From NCBI RefSeq assembly GCF_000154445.1, contig NZ_DS499566.1: DNA of 64,000 nt; one strand, written 5' to 3'. Numbering within the stretch: position 1 is the stretch's first letter; every line of letters starts with the position of its first letter. A program made the translations under genes and the position numbers. The DNA is from Intestinibacter bartlettii. GTDB lineage: Bacteria; Bacillota; Clostridia; Peptostreptococcales; Peptostreptococcaceae. The notes under the pieces were generated by a model. The model saw only the letters and a program-made list of their open reading frames with translations. It made no database searches and had not been told where the DNA came from. This document shows, piece after piece, positions 10,096 to 18,381 of the stretch.

Positions 10096-10884
10096 CTAAG
10101 CTTCTATATTTTTATGTATTAATTTTAATAAATTACTTAAATCTTCTATATTAGGTTGTCCAGGAGCACTTTTCTTTCTATTGACCCCATAAGTCATACA
10201 TGAGCCAAAAAATTCTCCACAAATTCGGCTAAGCCCACCTTTCTCACCTATTGAAATTGTACAAATAGGAACGTTTGCAATATGCTCAGCTATAATAATT
10301 GTTGTCTCTAGTAATTCTACCACATCTAATTTACTACTTGGTTTTGTTATTATTTTTATAATATCAGCCCCCATATCTTCTAATTCTTTTGCTGTAGCAA
10401 TACATTCAGCTTTCGAAGGTGTATGATCTAGATTGTGATTAGTAGTTATTACATATGTCCCCATATCTTTAGCAAATTCAATTATATCTTCCATATTATC
10501 TTTCCCTATACTATCTTCAATATCTATTAAATCTACTAATTTTGTAGCACATACTTCTTTATATATTTTTACATAATCTTCTTTAGATATCTCCGCTTCA
10601 CCATGACTTGCATTTCTTTTAATAGTAAATATAATTGGTATATTTTTTAATATTTTTCTAAGCTTTTCTAAGACACCCTCTATTTTTTTATAATCATTAT
10701 AATAATCATACAAATCTACTCTCCATTCAACTATATCTATATCAAGTATGTCAAAATCTACTGGTATGATAGAAAACTTTCTTGCTGTATGTAATATTTC
10801 TTCTTCTGTTTTATCACAAATTGGAGCAATTATTTTTGGTATTCCCTTCCCTATTTCTACATTTCTAACTTTTAAAGAACTCAT
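10096..10884 (-). CDS. aroD: Type I 3-dehydroquinate dehydratase
   Basis: Interconverts 3-dehydroquinate and 3-dehydroshikimate through a Schiff base. 262 residues with a TIM-barrel pattern. The Schiff-base Lys is in GADIIKIITK (about residue 177), the catalytic His in TTNHNLDH, and a late loop reads SAPGQPNI. Type I enzymes serve both synthesis and catabolism. Its neighbours, a LysR regulator and OYE-type reductases, resemble quinate-use loci such as the Listeria qui genes, so a catabolic role is plausible. The gene starts at an ATG that follows AGAAGGGAGATTTTGTGAAGT, and it ends 314 nt before the aroK fusion. Confidence 0.93.
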   Translation of the reverse strand: MSSLKVRNVEIGKGIPKIIAPICDKTEEEILHTARKFSIIPVDFDILDIDIVEWRVDLYDYYNDYKKIEGVLEKLRKILKNIPIIFTIKRNASHGEAEISKEDYVKIYKEVCATKLVDLIDIEDSIGKDNMEDIIEFAKDMGTYVITTNHNLDHTPSKAECIATAKELEDMGADIIKIITKPSSKLDVVELLETTIIIAEHIANVPICTISIGEKGGLSRICGEFFGSCMTYGVNRKKSAPGQPNIEDLSNLLKLIHKNIEA

Positions 10885-11019
10885 ACTTCACAAAATCTCC
10901 CTTCTAATATTTATTTAAATCCCTAAATAGTATTATATCAAAAAAATTATACATTAATATATAACATAAATTTATATATTGTTCAGTATAAATCTATATT
11001 TATTTTAAATTTTATAACT

Positions 11020-11907
11020 TTATTTTACATTACAATTTTTTATAACAAATTTGCTAAATTTCTCTACCGCAGGAGGTAAGTATTTGTTTTTCAATTTCGC
11101 CATGTAAATATTCCTTGTATATGCAGGGCTTTTTAATTTTATAATATCTACATCAAAATATTTTAAAAATGGTATCTTAGGCATTATAGCTATACCAAAC
11201 CCTTGTGCAACTAGTCCTGCCATAGAGCTATCATTTTCAACTTCATAAGATATGTTTTGTTTTTTATCTATTTGTTTAAATAAATTATCTATAACTTGTC
11301 TTAATCCACTTGACTTTGTAAATACGATATGATTATAAGATATTGTTTCTATTAAATCGATTTCATTATATTTAGATAGTTCATGATTTTTAGGCACTAC
11401 TATTACTAATTCTTCTTGTTTTACTTTTATAAAATCTATGCTAGTTTCATTTTCAACTTTAGAACAGAATCCTAAATCATATTTTTCATTTTTTAATCCT
11501 TCTATAATAGACTTTGTATTATTTGATGAAAATGTAAAACCAAAGTTTTTGTCTTTATTTTCATCTAAAAATTTTCTAACCATATTGGGCATAAAATCTG
11601 CCTCTAATGTATATATATATCCTAAATCTATAAGTCCACTTGTCGCACAAGTTAAAGCTTTTGTTTTATCTACACCCTCTTGTAAATATTCTAATGATTT
11701 TTCTACATATTTTAAAAATATCTTTCCATATTTAGTCAGGCTTACATTTCTCCCCTGTTTTTCAAATAATTTAGTTCCTAATTCTTCTTCTAATGAAGAA
11801 ATAGCATGACTTAAACTCGGTTGAGTTATAGATAAATCTTTTGCTGCTTTAGTATAATGCTCTAAATAAGCTAACTTAACAAAATATTGTAAGTGATTTA
11901 AGTTCAT
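11020..11907 (-). CDS. LysR-type transcriptional regulator (1)
   Basis: 295 residues. The N-terminal winged helix-turn-helix is typical (LEHYTKAAKDLSITQPSLSH, about residues 15-34) and is followed by a two-lobed effector-binding domain. It is divergent from the OYE-type reductase at 12269, the usual layout for a LysR protein and its target, and shares a 361-nt control region with it. It is clearly a paralogue of the LysR at 21569, so the two probably respond to related ligands. A shikimate-pathway compound is the likely effector by analogy with Listeria QuiR; this is inference. Confidence 0.9.
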   Translation of the reverse strand: MNLNHLQYFVKLAYLEHYTKAAKDLSITQPSLSHAISSLEEELGTKLFEKQGRNVSLTKYGKIFLKYVEKSLEYLQEGVDKTKALTCATSGLIDLGYIYTLEADFMPNMVRKFLDENKDKNFGFTFSSNNTKSIIEGLKNEKYDLGFCSKVENETSIDFIKVKQEELVIVVPKNHELSKYNEIDLIETISYNHIVFTKSSGLRQVIDNLFKQIDKKQNISYEVENDSSMAGLVAQGFGIAIMPKIPFLKYFDVDIIKLKSPAYTRNIYMAKLKNKYLPPAVEKFSKFVIKNCNVK

Positions 11908-12268
11908 TTTGTCCCCCTTCTATATAAAGATTAATCTTAATTATTTATTAATATATACTTCATTTTTTAGAATATTGATTTACTTCTATTATATCTTATT
12001 TATAAATAAAATCTATATAAATCTGTTATTTTTAAAATTTTATTTATAAATTATTTGACTATAAAAATCTAAATACTTTTTTAGCTAATTTATAATTATT
12101 CTTTGTTAAAAATTTAATTTCTATTAGTTTTATCTATAAATTTTAATAAAAAGTCTATTAGTTATTTCTAAAAAATGCTGATAGAATTGAATTAACAAAA
12201 AAATAACAAACAAATTAGAAAACAATATTAACGCTAAAAATAAAAGAAAAAATTATGGAGGTTTTAAA
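11908..12268. promoter_or_regulatory. Divergent control region, LysR(1) and OYE-type reductase
   Basis: Very AT-rich. It holds two copies of an ATTTATAAAT palindromic core (near 12000 and 12042). It also holds TAGAATATT (11969-11977) and TGATAGAAT (12179-12187), both of which match parts of the palindrome before the second LysR gene. TATTAACGC (12226-12234) repeats one half of the palindrome at 20394. The ribosome binding site TGGAGG (12255-12260) precedes the reductase ATG. No coding sequence is seen. Confidence 0.45.
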
Positions 12269-14281
12269 ATGTCACATAAATATAAAAATATTTTCTCACC
12301 TTTAACAGTGAAAAATATGACTTTAAACAACCGCATTGTAATGATGCCAATGGGTACAAATTATGGTGAACAAAATGGAGAAATGAGTTTCTTACATATT
12401 AATTATTATGAACAAAGAGCAAAAGGTGGAACTGGACTTATAATAGTAGAAAATGCTAGTGTATTTTCACCACAAGGTTCAAATGGTACTTCTCAACTTC
12501 GTATAGACCACGATAGTTATTTACCAAGATTATATAAACTTTGCGAAAGAGTTCACAAATATGGAACAAAAATAGCTATACAAATAAATCATGCTGGAGC
12601 TTCTGCAATGTCTTCAAGAACAGGAATGCAACCAGTTTCTTCTTCAAATATACCATCAAAAGCTGGCGGAGAAATCCCTAGACCACTTGAAAAAGAAGAA
12701 ATATATGAAATAGCTAAAAAATACGGTGAAGCTGCTAAAAGAGCACAAACTGCTGGTTTTGATGCTGTAGAAATACATGCAGGTCACTCTTACTTAATAA
12801 GTCAATTCTTATCACCTTTATACAATAATAGAACTGATGAGTTTGGTGGTTCTATTGAAAATAGAACTCGTTTTGCAAGACTTGTAATAGATGAAGTTAG
12901 AAAAAATGTTGGACCTAATTTCCCAATATTATTACGTTTAAGTGCTGATGAATTTATGGAAGGTGGTAATACAATAGATGATTGCCTAGAGTACTTAGAA
13001 TACTTAAATGATGAAGTTGATATATACGACGTATCTGCAGCTCTTAATGGTTCAATCCAATACCAAATAGATGCTAACTACTTAAAAGATGGTTGGAGAG
13101 CTTATTTATCAAAAGCTGTAAAAGAAAAGTTTGGTAAACCATGTATAACAATGGGTAATATAAGAAACCCTCAAGTTGCTGAAGATATACTTGAAAGAGG
13201 AGATGCTGATTTAATCGGTATGGGTCGTGGACTTATAGCTGATCCTGAATGGGTAAACAAAGTTGAATTAGGAAAAGAAGATGAACTTAGAAAATGTATA
13301 TCTTGTAATATAGGATGTGCTGGCAACAGAATCGGTATAAATAGACCTATAAGATGTACTGTAAACCCTTCTGTAAATGAAGATGAAAATTACAAAAAAG
13401 AAAAAGTTAAAAAACACTGTTCTGTAGTAGTTATAGGTGCTGGTACTGCTGGACTTGAAGCTGCATGTACAGCTGCAGAAGTTGGATGTACTACATTCTT
13501 ACTTGAGAAAAAAGATGTTTTAGGTGGTCTTGCTACTGAAATTTCTAAAATACCAGATAAAAAGAGATTATATGACTTCCCAAAATACTTAATAAACAGA
13601 GCAGAAAAACTAGAAAATTTATATATATTCAAAAACACTGAAGCTACTGTAGATTTAGTAAAAAGTTTAAAACCAAGTCTAATTGTAAATGCTACTGGTT
13701 CTTCTCCATTATTACCTCCAATAAAAGGTCTTCATGATGTAATGGCTAAAGAAGATTCAAAAGTATTCTCTATATTAGATATGATAAACAACATTGATAA
13801 TTATCCAGAAGATTTAAATGGTAAAAAAGTTGTTATAATCGGTGGTGGAGCTGTTGGTCTTGATGTTGCAGAATTCTTTGCTCCAAGAAATGCTGAATGC
13901 TCTATAGTTGAAATGGCACCGGTTATAGGAAATGGAATAGATCCAGTATCAAAAGTTGGTACTTTCGATTTATTAAACAAACATGGAGTAAAACAGCTTA
14001 CTAGCACTAAATTATTAGAAGTAAAAGATAATTCATTCTTAGTTGAATATGCAGATGGTAAATTAGACGAATTAGAATTTGACTATGGATTTGTATGTTT
14101 AGGAATGAGATCTAACAACCCTGTATTAGAAGCTCTTAAGGAAGAATATTCTGATACAAATATAGAAGTTATTTCTATTGGAGATAGCGTTAGAGCTAGA
14201 CGTATAATAGAAGGTGTTGAAGAAGGAAGAAATATTATAAATACTCTTACTAAACACGACTTCCTTGATATTTATGTATAG
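12269..14281 (+). CDS. OYE-family FMN/4Fe-4S/FAD reductase (1)
   Basis: 670 residues, 2,4-dienoyl-CoA reductase/BaiCD-type architecture. The N-terminal old-yellow-enzyme TIM barrel binds FMN (HAGHSYLISQFLSP and DEFGGSIENR). Cysteines CISCNIGC and a later Cys (about residues 344-363) hold a 4Fe-4S cluster. A C-terminal FAD/NAD(P) module has two Rossmann fingerprints, VVIGAGTAGLE and VVIIGGGAVGLD. Such enzymes pass hydride from NAD(P)H to an activated C=C. In this setting 3-dehydroshikimate or a related cyclohexene acid is an attractive substrate, but none can be read from sequence. It is the only plus-strand enzyme gene of the island, divergent from LysR(1), and about 25 residues longer than the second reductase. 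Confidence 0.9.
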   Translation: MSHKYKNIFSPLTVKNMTLNNRIVMMPMGTNYGEQNGEMSFLHINYYEQRAKGGTGLIIVENASVFSPQGSNGTSQLRIDHDSYLPRLYKLCERVHKYGTKIAIQINHAGASAMSSRTGMQPVSSSNIPSKAGGEIPRPLEKEEIYEIAKKYGEAAKRAQTAGFDAVEIHAGHSYLISQFLSPLYNNRTDEFGGSIENRTRFARLVIDEVRKNVGPNFPILLRLSADEFMEGGNTIDDCLEYLEYLNDEVDIYDVSAALNGSIQYQIDANYLKDGWRAYLSKAVKEKFGKPCITMGNIRNPQVAEDILERGDADLIGMGRGLIADPEWVNKVELGKEDELRKCISCNIGCAGNRIGINRPIRCTVNPSVNEDENYKKEKVKKHCSVVVIGAGTAGLEAACTAAEVGCTTFLLEKKDVLGGLATEISKIPDKKRLYDFPKYLINRAEKLENLYIFKNTEATVDLVKSLKPSLIVNATGSSPLLPPIKGLHDVMAKEDSKVFSILDMINNIDNYPEDLNGKKVVIIGGGAVGLDVAEFFAPRNAECSIVEMAPVIGNGIDPVSKVGTFDLLNKHGVKQLTSTKLLEVKDNSFLVEYADGKLDELEFDYGFVCLGMRSNNPVLEALKEEYSDTNIEVISIGDSVRARRIIEGVEEGRNIINTLTKHDFLDIYV

Positions 14282-14411
14282 AATTTAATATCCTAAAAAA
14301 GTTATTTTCCTCAAACTTAATTATAAATAGGATATTAATATAAATCATAGACTGCTTTAAATACCTACCTTAGCAAAGCAGCCTATAAAAATAACATTTG
14401 TATAAATCTTT

Positions 14412-14442
14412 AAAAACACTTCATTTTATATGAAGTGTTTTT
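14412..14442. terminator. Bidirectional terminator between reductase (1) and aroE
   Basis: AAAAACACTTCAT/ATGAAGTGTTTTT (14412-14424 and 14430-14442), 5-nt loop, T runs on both strands. It can serve both convergent genes. A weaker stem, CTGCTTT/AAAGCAG, lies about 50 nt to the left. Confidence 0.75.
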
Positions 14443-14501
14443 ATTTTGGTTTAAAATTTATCTTGTATAAATTTTAAAACCTATCTTTACATATACAAAT
14501 T

Positions 14502-15368
14502 TTATGCATTTTTTTGTTGTTCTAAAAATATTTTAAGTATATTTTCTGTATCTTCTAATGTTGGATTAATACCTGTCCATATACTAAAAGAATGTATTCC
14601 TTGATTTATAAGCATTTGTATTCCATAAGCTATTTTTAGATTATATTTAAGCCCCCATTTAATAAGTGCTGTTTCGTGTGGTTTATAAACTGCATCTGCT
14701 ACTATCATATTTTTAGGAGGTACTAATGATGTATCAATTGGAGATTCATCAGTTCCCATTCCAATTGGCGTAGTATTTATAAGTATATCTACATTATCTA
14801 TATCATCTTGAGTTATAGTTTTAGACGATGCAATAGCCTTTGTTTCAAAATGACTATTTATTGTATCTGCTATTATTTGAGCTTTTTCTATACTTCTATT
14901 TACAATTTCAATTGATGCTGCTTCTTCTATAGCAAGTTGTATAGCAATACTTCTACATGCCCCTCCTGCACCTATTATAAGAACTTTTTTGCCTTTTATA
15001 TCTTCACCACTAGAGTCTCTTATTGATTTAGTAAGACCTGTCCCATCAGTATTATATCCATATAGTTTTCCATCTACATTTTTAATAGTATTTACTGCTC
15101 CAAATAACTTAGCTTTTTTATCTATCTCGTCTAGATATTTCATAACTTCTATTTTATGAGGTATTGTAACATTAGTTCCCATTATACCTAAATGTCTTAT
15201 TCCTTCTATGCCCTCTTTAACGCGATCTGGATTTACATCATAACTTACGTAAACCGCATCGATATCATATTTTTCAAATAAATAATTATGTATCTTTGGT
15301 GAAAAACTTTGGCTAACTGGATGCCCTATAACACTATATACTTTTGTTTTTGAACTTATACTACTCAT
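14502..15368 (-). CDS. aroE: Shikimate dehydrogenase AroE
   Basis: Reduces 3-dehydroshikimate to shikimate with NADPH. 288 residues. Substrate pocket SQSFSPKIHN near the N terminus, catalytic Lys in NVTIPHK, Asp in YNTDGTG, NADP fingerprint GAGGACRS with NRS downstream, and GIQMLINQG near the end. The ATG at 15366-15368 follows AGGAGG. A leader ORF rich in Phe/Tyr/Trp codons and an intrinsic terminator precede it, which points to control by charged aromatic tRNAs and so to a biosynthetic role. The second shikimate dehydrogenase-like gene of the window is a YdiB-type paralogue. Confidence 0.94.
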   Translation of the reverse strand: MSSISSKTKVYSVIGHPVSQSFSPKIHNYLFEKYDIDAVYVSYDVNPDRVKEGIEGIRHLGIMGTNVTIPHKIEVMKYLDEIDKKAKLFGAVNTIKNVDGKLYGYNTDGTGLTKSIRDSSGEDIKGKKVLIIGAGGACRSIAIQLAIEEAASIEIVNRSIEKAQIIADTINSHFETKAIASSKTITQDDIDNVDILINTTPIGMGTDESPIDTSLVPPKNMIVADAVYKPHETALIKWGLKYNLKIAYGIQMLINQGIHSFSIWTGINPTLEDTENILKIFLEQQKNA

Positions 15369-15401
15369 ATTAATTATCCTCCTGTAATTTTATATATAAT
15401 T

Positions 15402-15424
15402 AAAAAAAGAACTCCTATGAGTTC
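15402..15424 (-). terminator. Attenuator terminator before aroE
   Basis: GAACTC (15419-15424), ATAG loop, GAGTTC (15409-15414), then seven T (15402-15408) on the minus strand. Flanking A5-GG can extend the stem with the T run. It stands between the leader ORF and the aroE ribosome binding site. Its 5' arm (GAACTCATA, 15416-15424) is perfectly complementary to TATGAGTTC in the leader ORF (15488-15496). Confidence 0.75.
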
Positions 15425-15468
15425 CCTTTTTATAAAAAATATTATTTACCTATTTTAAAATTTTAATA

Positions 15469-15612
15469 TTAAATGTAGGTTAATTTAGAACTCATAATAA
15501 AAAGTTTATTTTTAGTTTTGCAGTAAAAATAGCCAGCGCTAAAATAAAAGCCCCAGAAGCTAAAGTAGAAATAACTATTTAATTTGTCTAAACTTTTTAT
15601 TAGTTTTTTCAT
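15469..15612 (-). CDS. aroE leader peptide, rich in Phe/Tyr/Trp
   Basis: 47-codon ORF with a textbook GGAGG site 7 nt before its ATG. Between residues 14 and 30, 12 of 17 residues are aromatic (6 Phe, 5 Tyr, 1 Trp), starting YFYFSFWGFYF. This fits a sensor of aromatic aminoacyl-tRNA supply placed before aroE. Codons 39-42 contain TATGAGTTC, which can pair with the 5' arm of the downstream terminator as an antiterminator. Its own consensus promoter lies about 60 nt upstream. The +1 frame would give a hydrophobic stretch (TLASGAFILALAIFTAKL) only if a base were lost upstream of it, so a small membrane protein is the alternative reading. I favour the leader. Confidence 0.65.
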   Translation of the reverse strand: MKKLIKSLDKLNSYFYFSFWGFYFSAGYFYCKTKNKLFIMSSKLTYI

Positions 15613-15643
15613 TTTTTTCCTCCATTTATTTATTTTATTTATA

Positions 15644-15696
15644 ACAAAACTAGGTTTTGTATACTTAAATTCTAGCGAATAAAAAAAAATTGTCAA
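15644..15696 (-). promoter_or_regulatory. Promoter of the aroE leader with overlapping palindrome
   Basis: TTGACA (15691-15696), 16-nt spacer, TAGAAT (15669-15674) on the minus strand. At the expected start point is the palindrome ACAAAACCTAGTTTTGT (15644-15660). It could be an operator or a stabilising 5' hairpin of the leader RNA. Confidence 0.6.
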
Positions 15697-15810
15697 TCAT
15701 ATCAAAAAAGTATGCTCGTATTTTTTGACTTATAAACCTACAAATTTACTACATTTCACTTTAATTTACACAATTTATTATATGCTTTTTCCAATAAATA
15801 ATATTTTTTA

Positions 15811-15883
15811 TTTATATATAAAGTTCAATTTCATAATTTATTAAAGAATTTTAATTTTCTTAACTTTTATATATAAAGTTCAA
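15811..15883. repeat. Two copies of an 18-bp direct repeat
   Basis: TTTATATATAAAGTTCAA occurs at 15811-15828 and again at 15866-15883, 55 nt apart, between the MFS terminator and the aroE leader promoter. They may be paired protein-binding sites; the function is unknown. Confidence 0.6.
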
Positions 15884-15930
15884 AAAAAATAAGTCTCAAA
15901 ACTTAATTTAATAAATTTTAAGACTCATTT
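15882..15930 (-). terminator. Terminator of the MFS transporter gene
   Basis: On the minus strand AAATGAGTCTTAAAA (15916-15930) pairs with TTTTGAGACTTATTT (15887-15901) with two G-T pairs, followed by a T tract. It lies 25 nt after the MFS stop. Confidence 0.65.
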
Positions 15931-15954
15931 TTATAATTATATGTTTTTAGGAAT

Positions 15955-17187
15955 CTATGCTACTTTATTGGCTTTTTCCATTTTATCATTTTCTATATTT
16001 ACATATACTGCAAGTAATACACCTATTACTGTTACTACAATATTAAGTAAAACAACGTTTATTGGCCCGTTTACTGCTCCACCAACTTTGATTAAATAAG
16101 ATGCAAAACTTATTATAGTGTAGTTTGCGACACTTGATGCAATCATTACTATTGAAGTTATTTTACCTTTATCTTTAGGGAACATTTCATTTGCTGTTGA
16201 TACACAAAGTTGAAGTACTCCACCCGCTGCTGCATAGCCTAATACAAATCCACCAACTAAACATATAGAAGGTATTCTTATAAAGTATATTGCTATAAGC
16301 ATAGCTGCTGATATTGCTGGATATATTATAAGTATTCTAGCTGCTTTTAAACCTTTATTTATTAATACTGATGAAACTAATATTGCACAGAAAGTTCCTA
16401 TTGCATAGAATGATTGTATTTTACTTGGATCAGCAAGACCATATAATTTACCTAATTCTTGATTACAGTTTAACCATATCATGAAAGTTGAAGAAGAAGT
16501 AAATCCTATACATATTAATGCTATACTTGCTGGAGTAAATTTCATTTTTTCTTTTTTAACTTCTTTTTTAGTCCCTTTAGCTTCTGTAGTATCTACTTTA
16601 GGGAATGGTAAGAATGCTATTAATAAACCATCTATTGCTATTGCTACTGCTGCTACTATAAATATTGTTCTAAACGGTAATGCACTTGAAGCAACAAATC
16701 CTATACCAAATGGTAATGCAAATTGTGCTATAGACATTGAAAATTTAGTAAACATGTTTGCTACCGAACCATTTTCAGGGAATATTTCCATACAAGATGG
16801 TGTTACACAAGTATCTAAGAATGAGTTAGCAACCCCACCTATTATAGCAAATGCATAACCTACTGCCATATTTGGAGAAAATACTATTCCACCTAAGTAT
16901 AATGCATAACATATAACACCTATAATACCACTAATTCTTCTTCCAAATTTATCAGATATTGGACCTGAGAAAGGAAGAGATATTAAACGTCCAAGTCCAA
17001 GTGCAGCGATTACTGAAACTACCATACTTACATCAAAAGTTCCATCTTCTAATACTTTTGCACCCCACATTGATGCAAAATCTTGTTTATATTGTCCTAA
17101 TATAGAAGCCCCTATACCATGTATAAAATACGTAAAGTATAAAGCTACTGCAGTAGGATAAAATTTCTTATAATTAATTTTTTCCAT
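15955..17187 (-). CDS. MFS transporter, probable shikimate/quinate-type carrier
   Basis: 410 residues with about twelve hydrophobic segments and the major-facilitator loop 2-3 motif SGPISDKFGRR (about residue 75). A charged central loop (VDTTEAKGTKKEVKKEKMKF) separates two six-helix halves. It is the last gene of a same-strand series TIM-barrel protein, OYE reductase, YdiB-like dehydrogenase, MFS. That grouping suggests uptake of a cyclic polyol acid such as shikimate or quinate; Listeria qui loci pair similar genes. Substrate is inference from context. A GGAGG site precedes the ATG. Confidence 0.85.
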   Translation of the reverse strand: MEKINYKKFYPTAVALYFTYFIHGIGASILGQYKQDFASMWGAKVLEDGTFDVSMVVSVIAALGLGRLISLPFSGPISDKFGRRISGIIGVICYALYLGGIVFSPNMAVGYAFAIIGGVANSFLDTCVTPSCMEIFPENGSVANMFTKFSMSIAQFALPFGIGFVASSALPFRTIFIVAAVAIAIDGLLIAFLPFPKVDTTEAKGTKKEVKKEKMKFTPASIALICIGFTSSSTFMIWLNCNQELGKLYGLADPSKIQSFYAIGTFCAILVSSVLINKGLKAARILIIYPAISAAMLIAIYFIRIPSICLVGGFVLGYAAAGGVLQLCVSTANEMFPKDKGKITSIVMIASSVANYTIISFASYLIKVGGAVNGPINVVLLNIVVTVIGVLLAVYVNIENDKMEKANKVA

Positions 17188-17297
17188 TTGAGTGTCCTCC
17201 GTTTTTTATATAATTTTAATTTGTTATGTCTAATTTAAAGTAAATTTATATTTTTTTAATTTGTTAAATTCTTAACGTCTCGAAGTATAAATAACTA

Positions 17298-17327
17298 GTG
17301 TTAATAGTGGAAAACCACTATCAACAC
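17298..17327. other. Hairpin between YdiB-like gene and MFS gene
   Basis: GTGTTAATAGTGG/CCACTATCAACAC (17298-17310 and 17315-17327), AAAA loop, one mismatch, no T run. It is not a normal terminator and may be an mRNA-processing or stability element. Confidence 0.45.
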
Positions 17328-17363
17328 TTATACATATTATTCATAAATATTATTATCTAAATT

Positions 17364-18233
17364 TTATAAATCAGAATAATATTTAGCTTTTACTTCTTCA
17401 ACTGGCATTTCACATTCCATAAATAATTTGAATGCTTCAACTCCTTGGTATAATAACATTCCTTTTCCACCGATTACTTTACAACCAGCTTCTTCAGCAT
17501 CTAATATCATTTTTGTTTTTATTGGATTGTATACAACATCAGTTACTACTAAATCTTTTCTAAATACACTAGTATCTTTTATATTAGTTTCATTATCATA
17601 AGGTTTCATACCTATTAATGTAGCATTAGTTAATATATCACTTGTTGCTATTTCAGCATATAATGTTTCAGTGTCATCTATATCAAATAAGTTTACTATA
17701 CAATCCGGTACCTCTTTTTTAATAGATTCAACAGTTTTTTGTGCTTTTTCAAAGAAAGCGTCTTTTTTATTGAATATAGATATTTCTCTTGCTCCATCAA
17801 GTGCAGCTTGAACTTGTATAGCAGTTGCAGCTCCACCTGCACCCATTATAGTCATTTTTTTACCTTTTATATCTACACCATTTTCTTTTAAGTTTCTTAC
17901 ATAACCTTTTCCGTCTGTTATATCTCCGATTAATTTTCCATCTTTGTTTATTATTGTGTTACAAGCTCCGATTATACGAGAAGCTGGAGATAATTCGTCC
18001 ATGTATTTTGCAACTTCTCCTTTACAAGGCATTGTAACATTTCCACCTTTCATATTGAAAGTTCTAAAAGCATTTACCGCATCTTCAGTTTTTTCTACTG
18101 GTATATCAAATGCTAAATATTTGTAATCTAAATCTAGTATTTCAAAACTATAATTATACATTGCAGGTGAGCCTGAATGTCCTACTGGTGATCCTATTAA
18201 TCCTAATAAACCTGTTCTACCTGAAATTTCCAT
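17364..18233 (-). CDS. YdiB-like quinate/shikimate dehydrogenase
   Basis: 289 residues and much closer in pattern to Escherichia coli YdiB than to AroE: GSPVGHSGSPAMYN pocket, NVTMPCKGE with the catalytic Lys, ITDGKGYVRNLKENG, GAGGAATAIQVQAA fingerprint and an IFNKKDAFFEKA segment after it. In the AroE here the equivalent place reads NRS. YdiB-type enzymes accept quinate as well as shikimate and use NAD as well as NADP. In this operon it probably oxidises imported quinate or shikimate to the 3-dehydro acid. The ATG follows CGGAGGAATGTAAA. Confidence 0.9.
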   Translation of the reverse strand: MEISGRTGLLGLIGSPVGHSGSPAMYNYSFEILDLDYKYLAFDIPVEKTEDAVNAFRTFNMKGGNVTMPCKGEVAKYMDELSPASRIIGACNTIINKDGKLIGDITDGKGYVRNLKENGVDIKGKKMTIMGAGGAATAIQVQAALDGAREISIFNKKDAFFEKAQKTVESIKKEVPDCIVNLFDIDDTETLYAEIATSDILTNATLIGMKPYDNETNIKDTSVFRKDLVVTDVVYNPIKTKMILDAEEAGCKVIGGKGMLLYQGVEAFKLFMECEMPVEEVKAKYYSDL

Positions 18234-18270
18234 TTTACATTCCTCCGATTCTTTATATCCCCCAAATTAC

Positions 18271-18335
18271 AAATGCCATCTTACCCCTAAAATGACATTT
18301 GTTAAGTGTTTAGAATCTAACTCTAAACACTTAAC
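18271..18335 (-). other. Two tandem hairpins between reductase (2) and YdiB-like gene
   Basis: First stem TTAAGTGTTTAGA/TCTAAACACTTAA within 18301-18335; second stem AAATGTCAT/ATGGCATTT within 18271-18300 with one G-T pair. Neither has a T run. They lie in the 5' untranslated part of the YdiB-like gene, so uncoupling of expression within the operon is possible. Confidence 0.5.
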
Positions 18336-18381
18336 TAAGTTTGCAATTATTAAACTATATCAGAATTTTTTATTCTTTTAA

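Noticed and set aside
15469..15612. Small membrane protein in the +1 frame of the leader
   Set aside because: It requires an indel just upstream of the hydrophobic stretch. The ATG and ribosome binding site serve the aromatic frame without any change, and the downstream antiterminator supports a leader. Kept as the main alternative.
14502..15696. T-box riboswitch before aroE
   Set aside because: No T-box consensus (AGGGTGG and NCCN bulge) was found in the leader; the only terminator is explained by the peptide-leader model.
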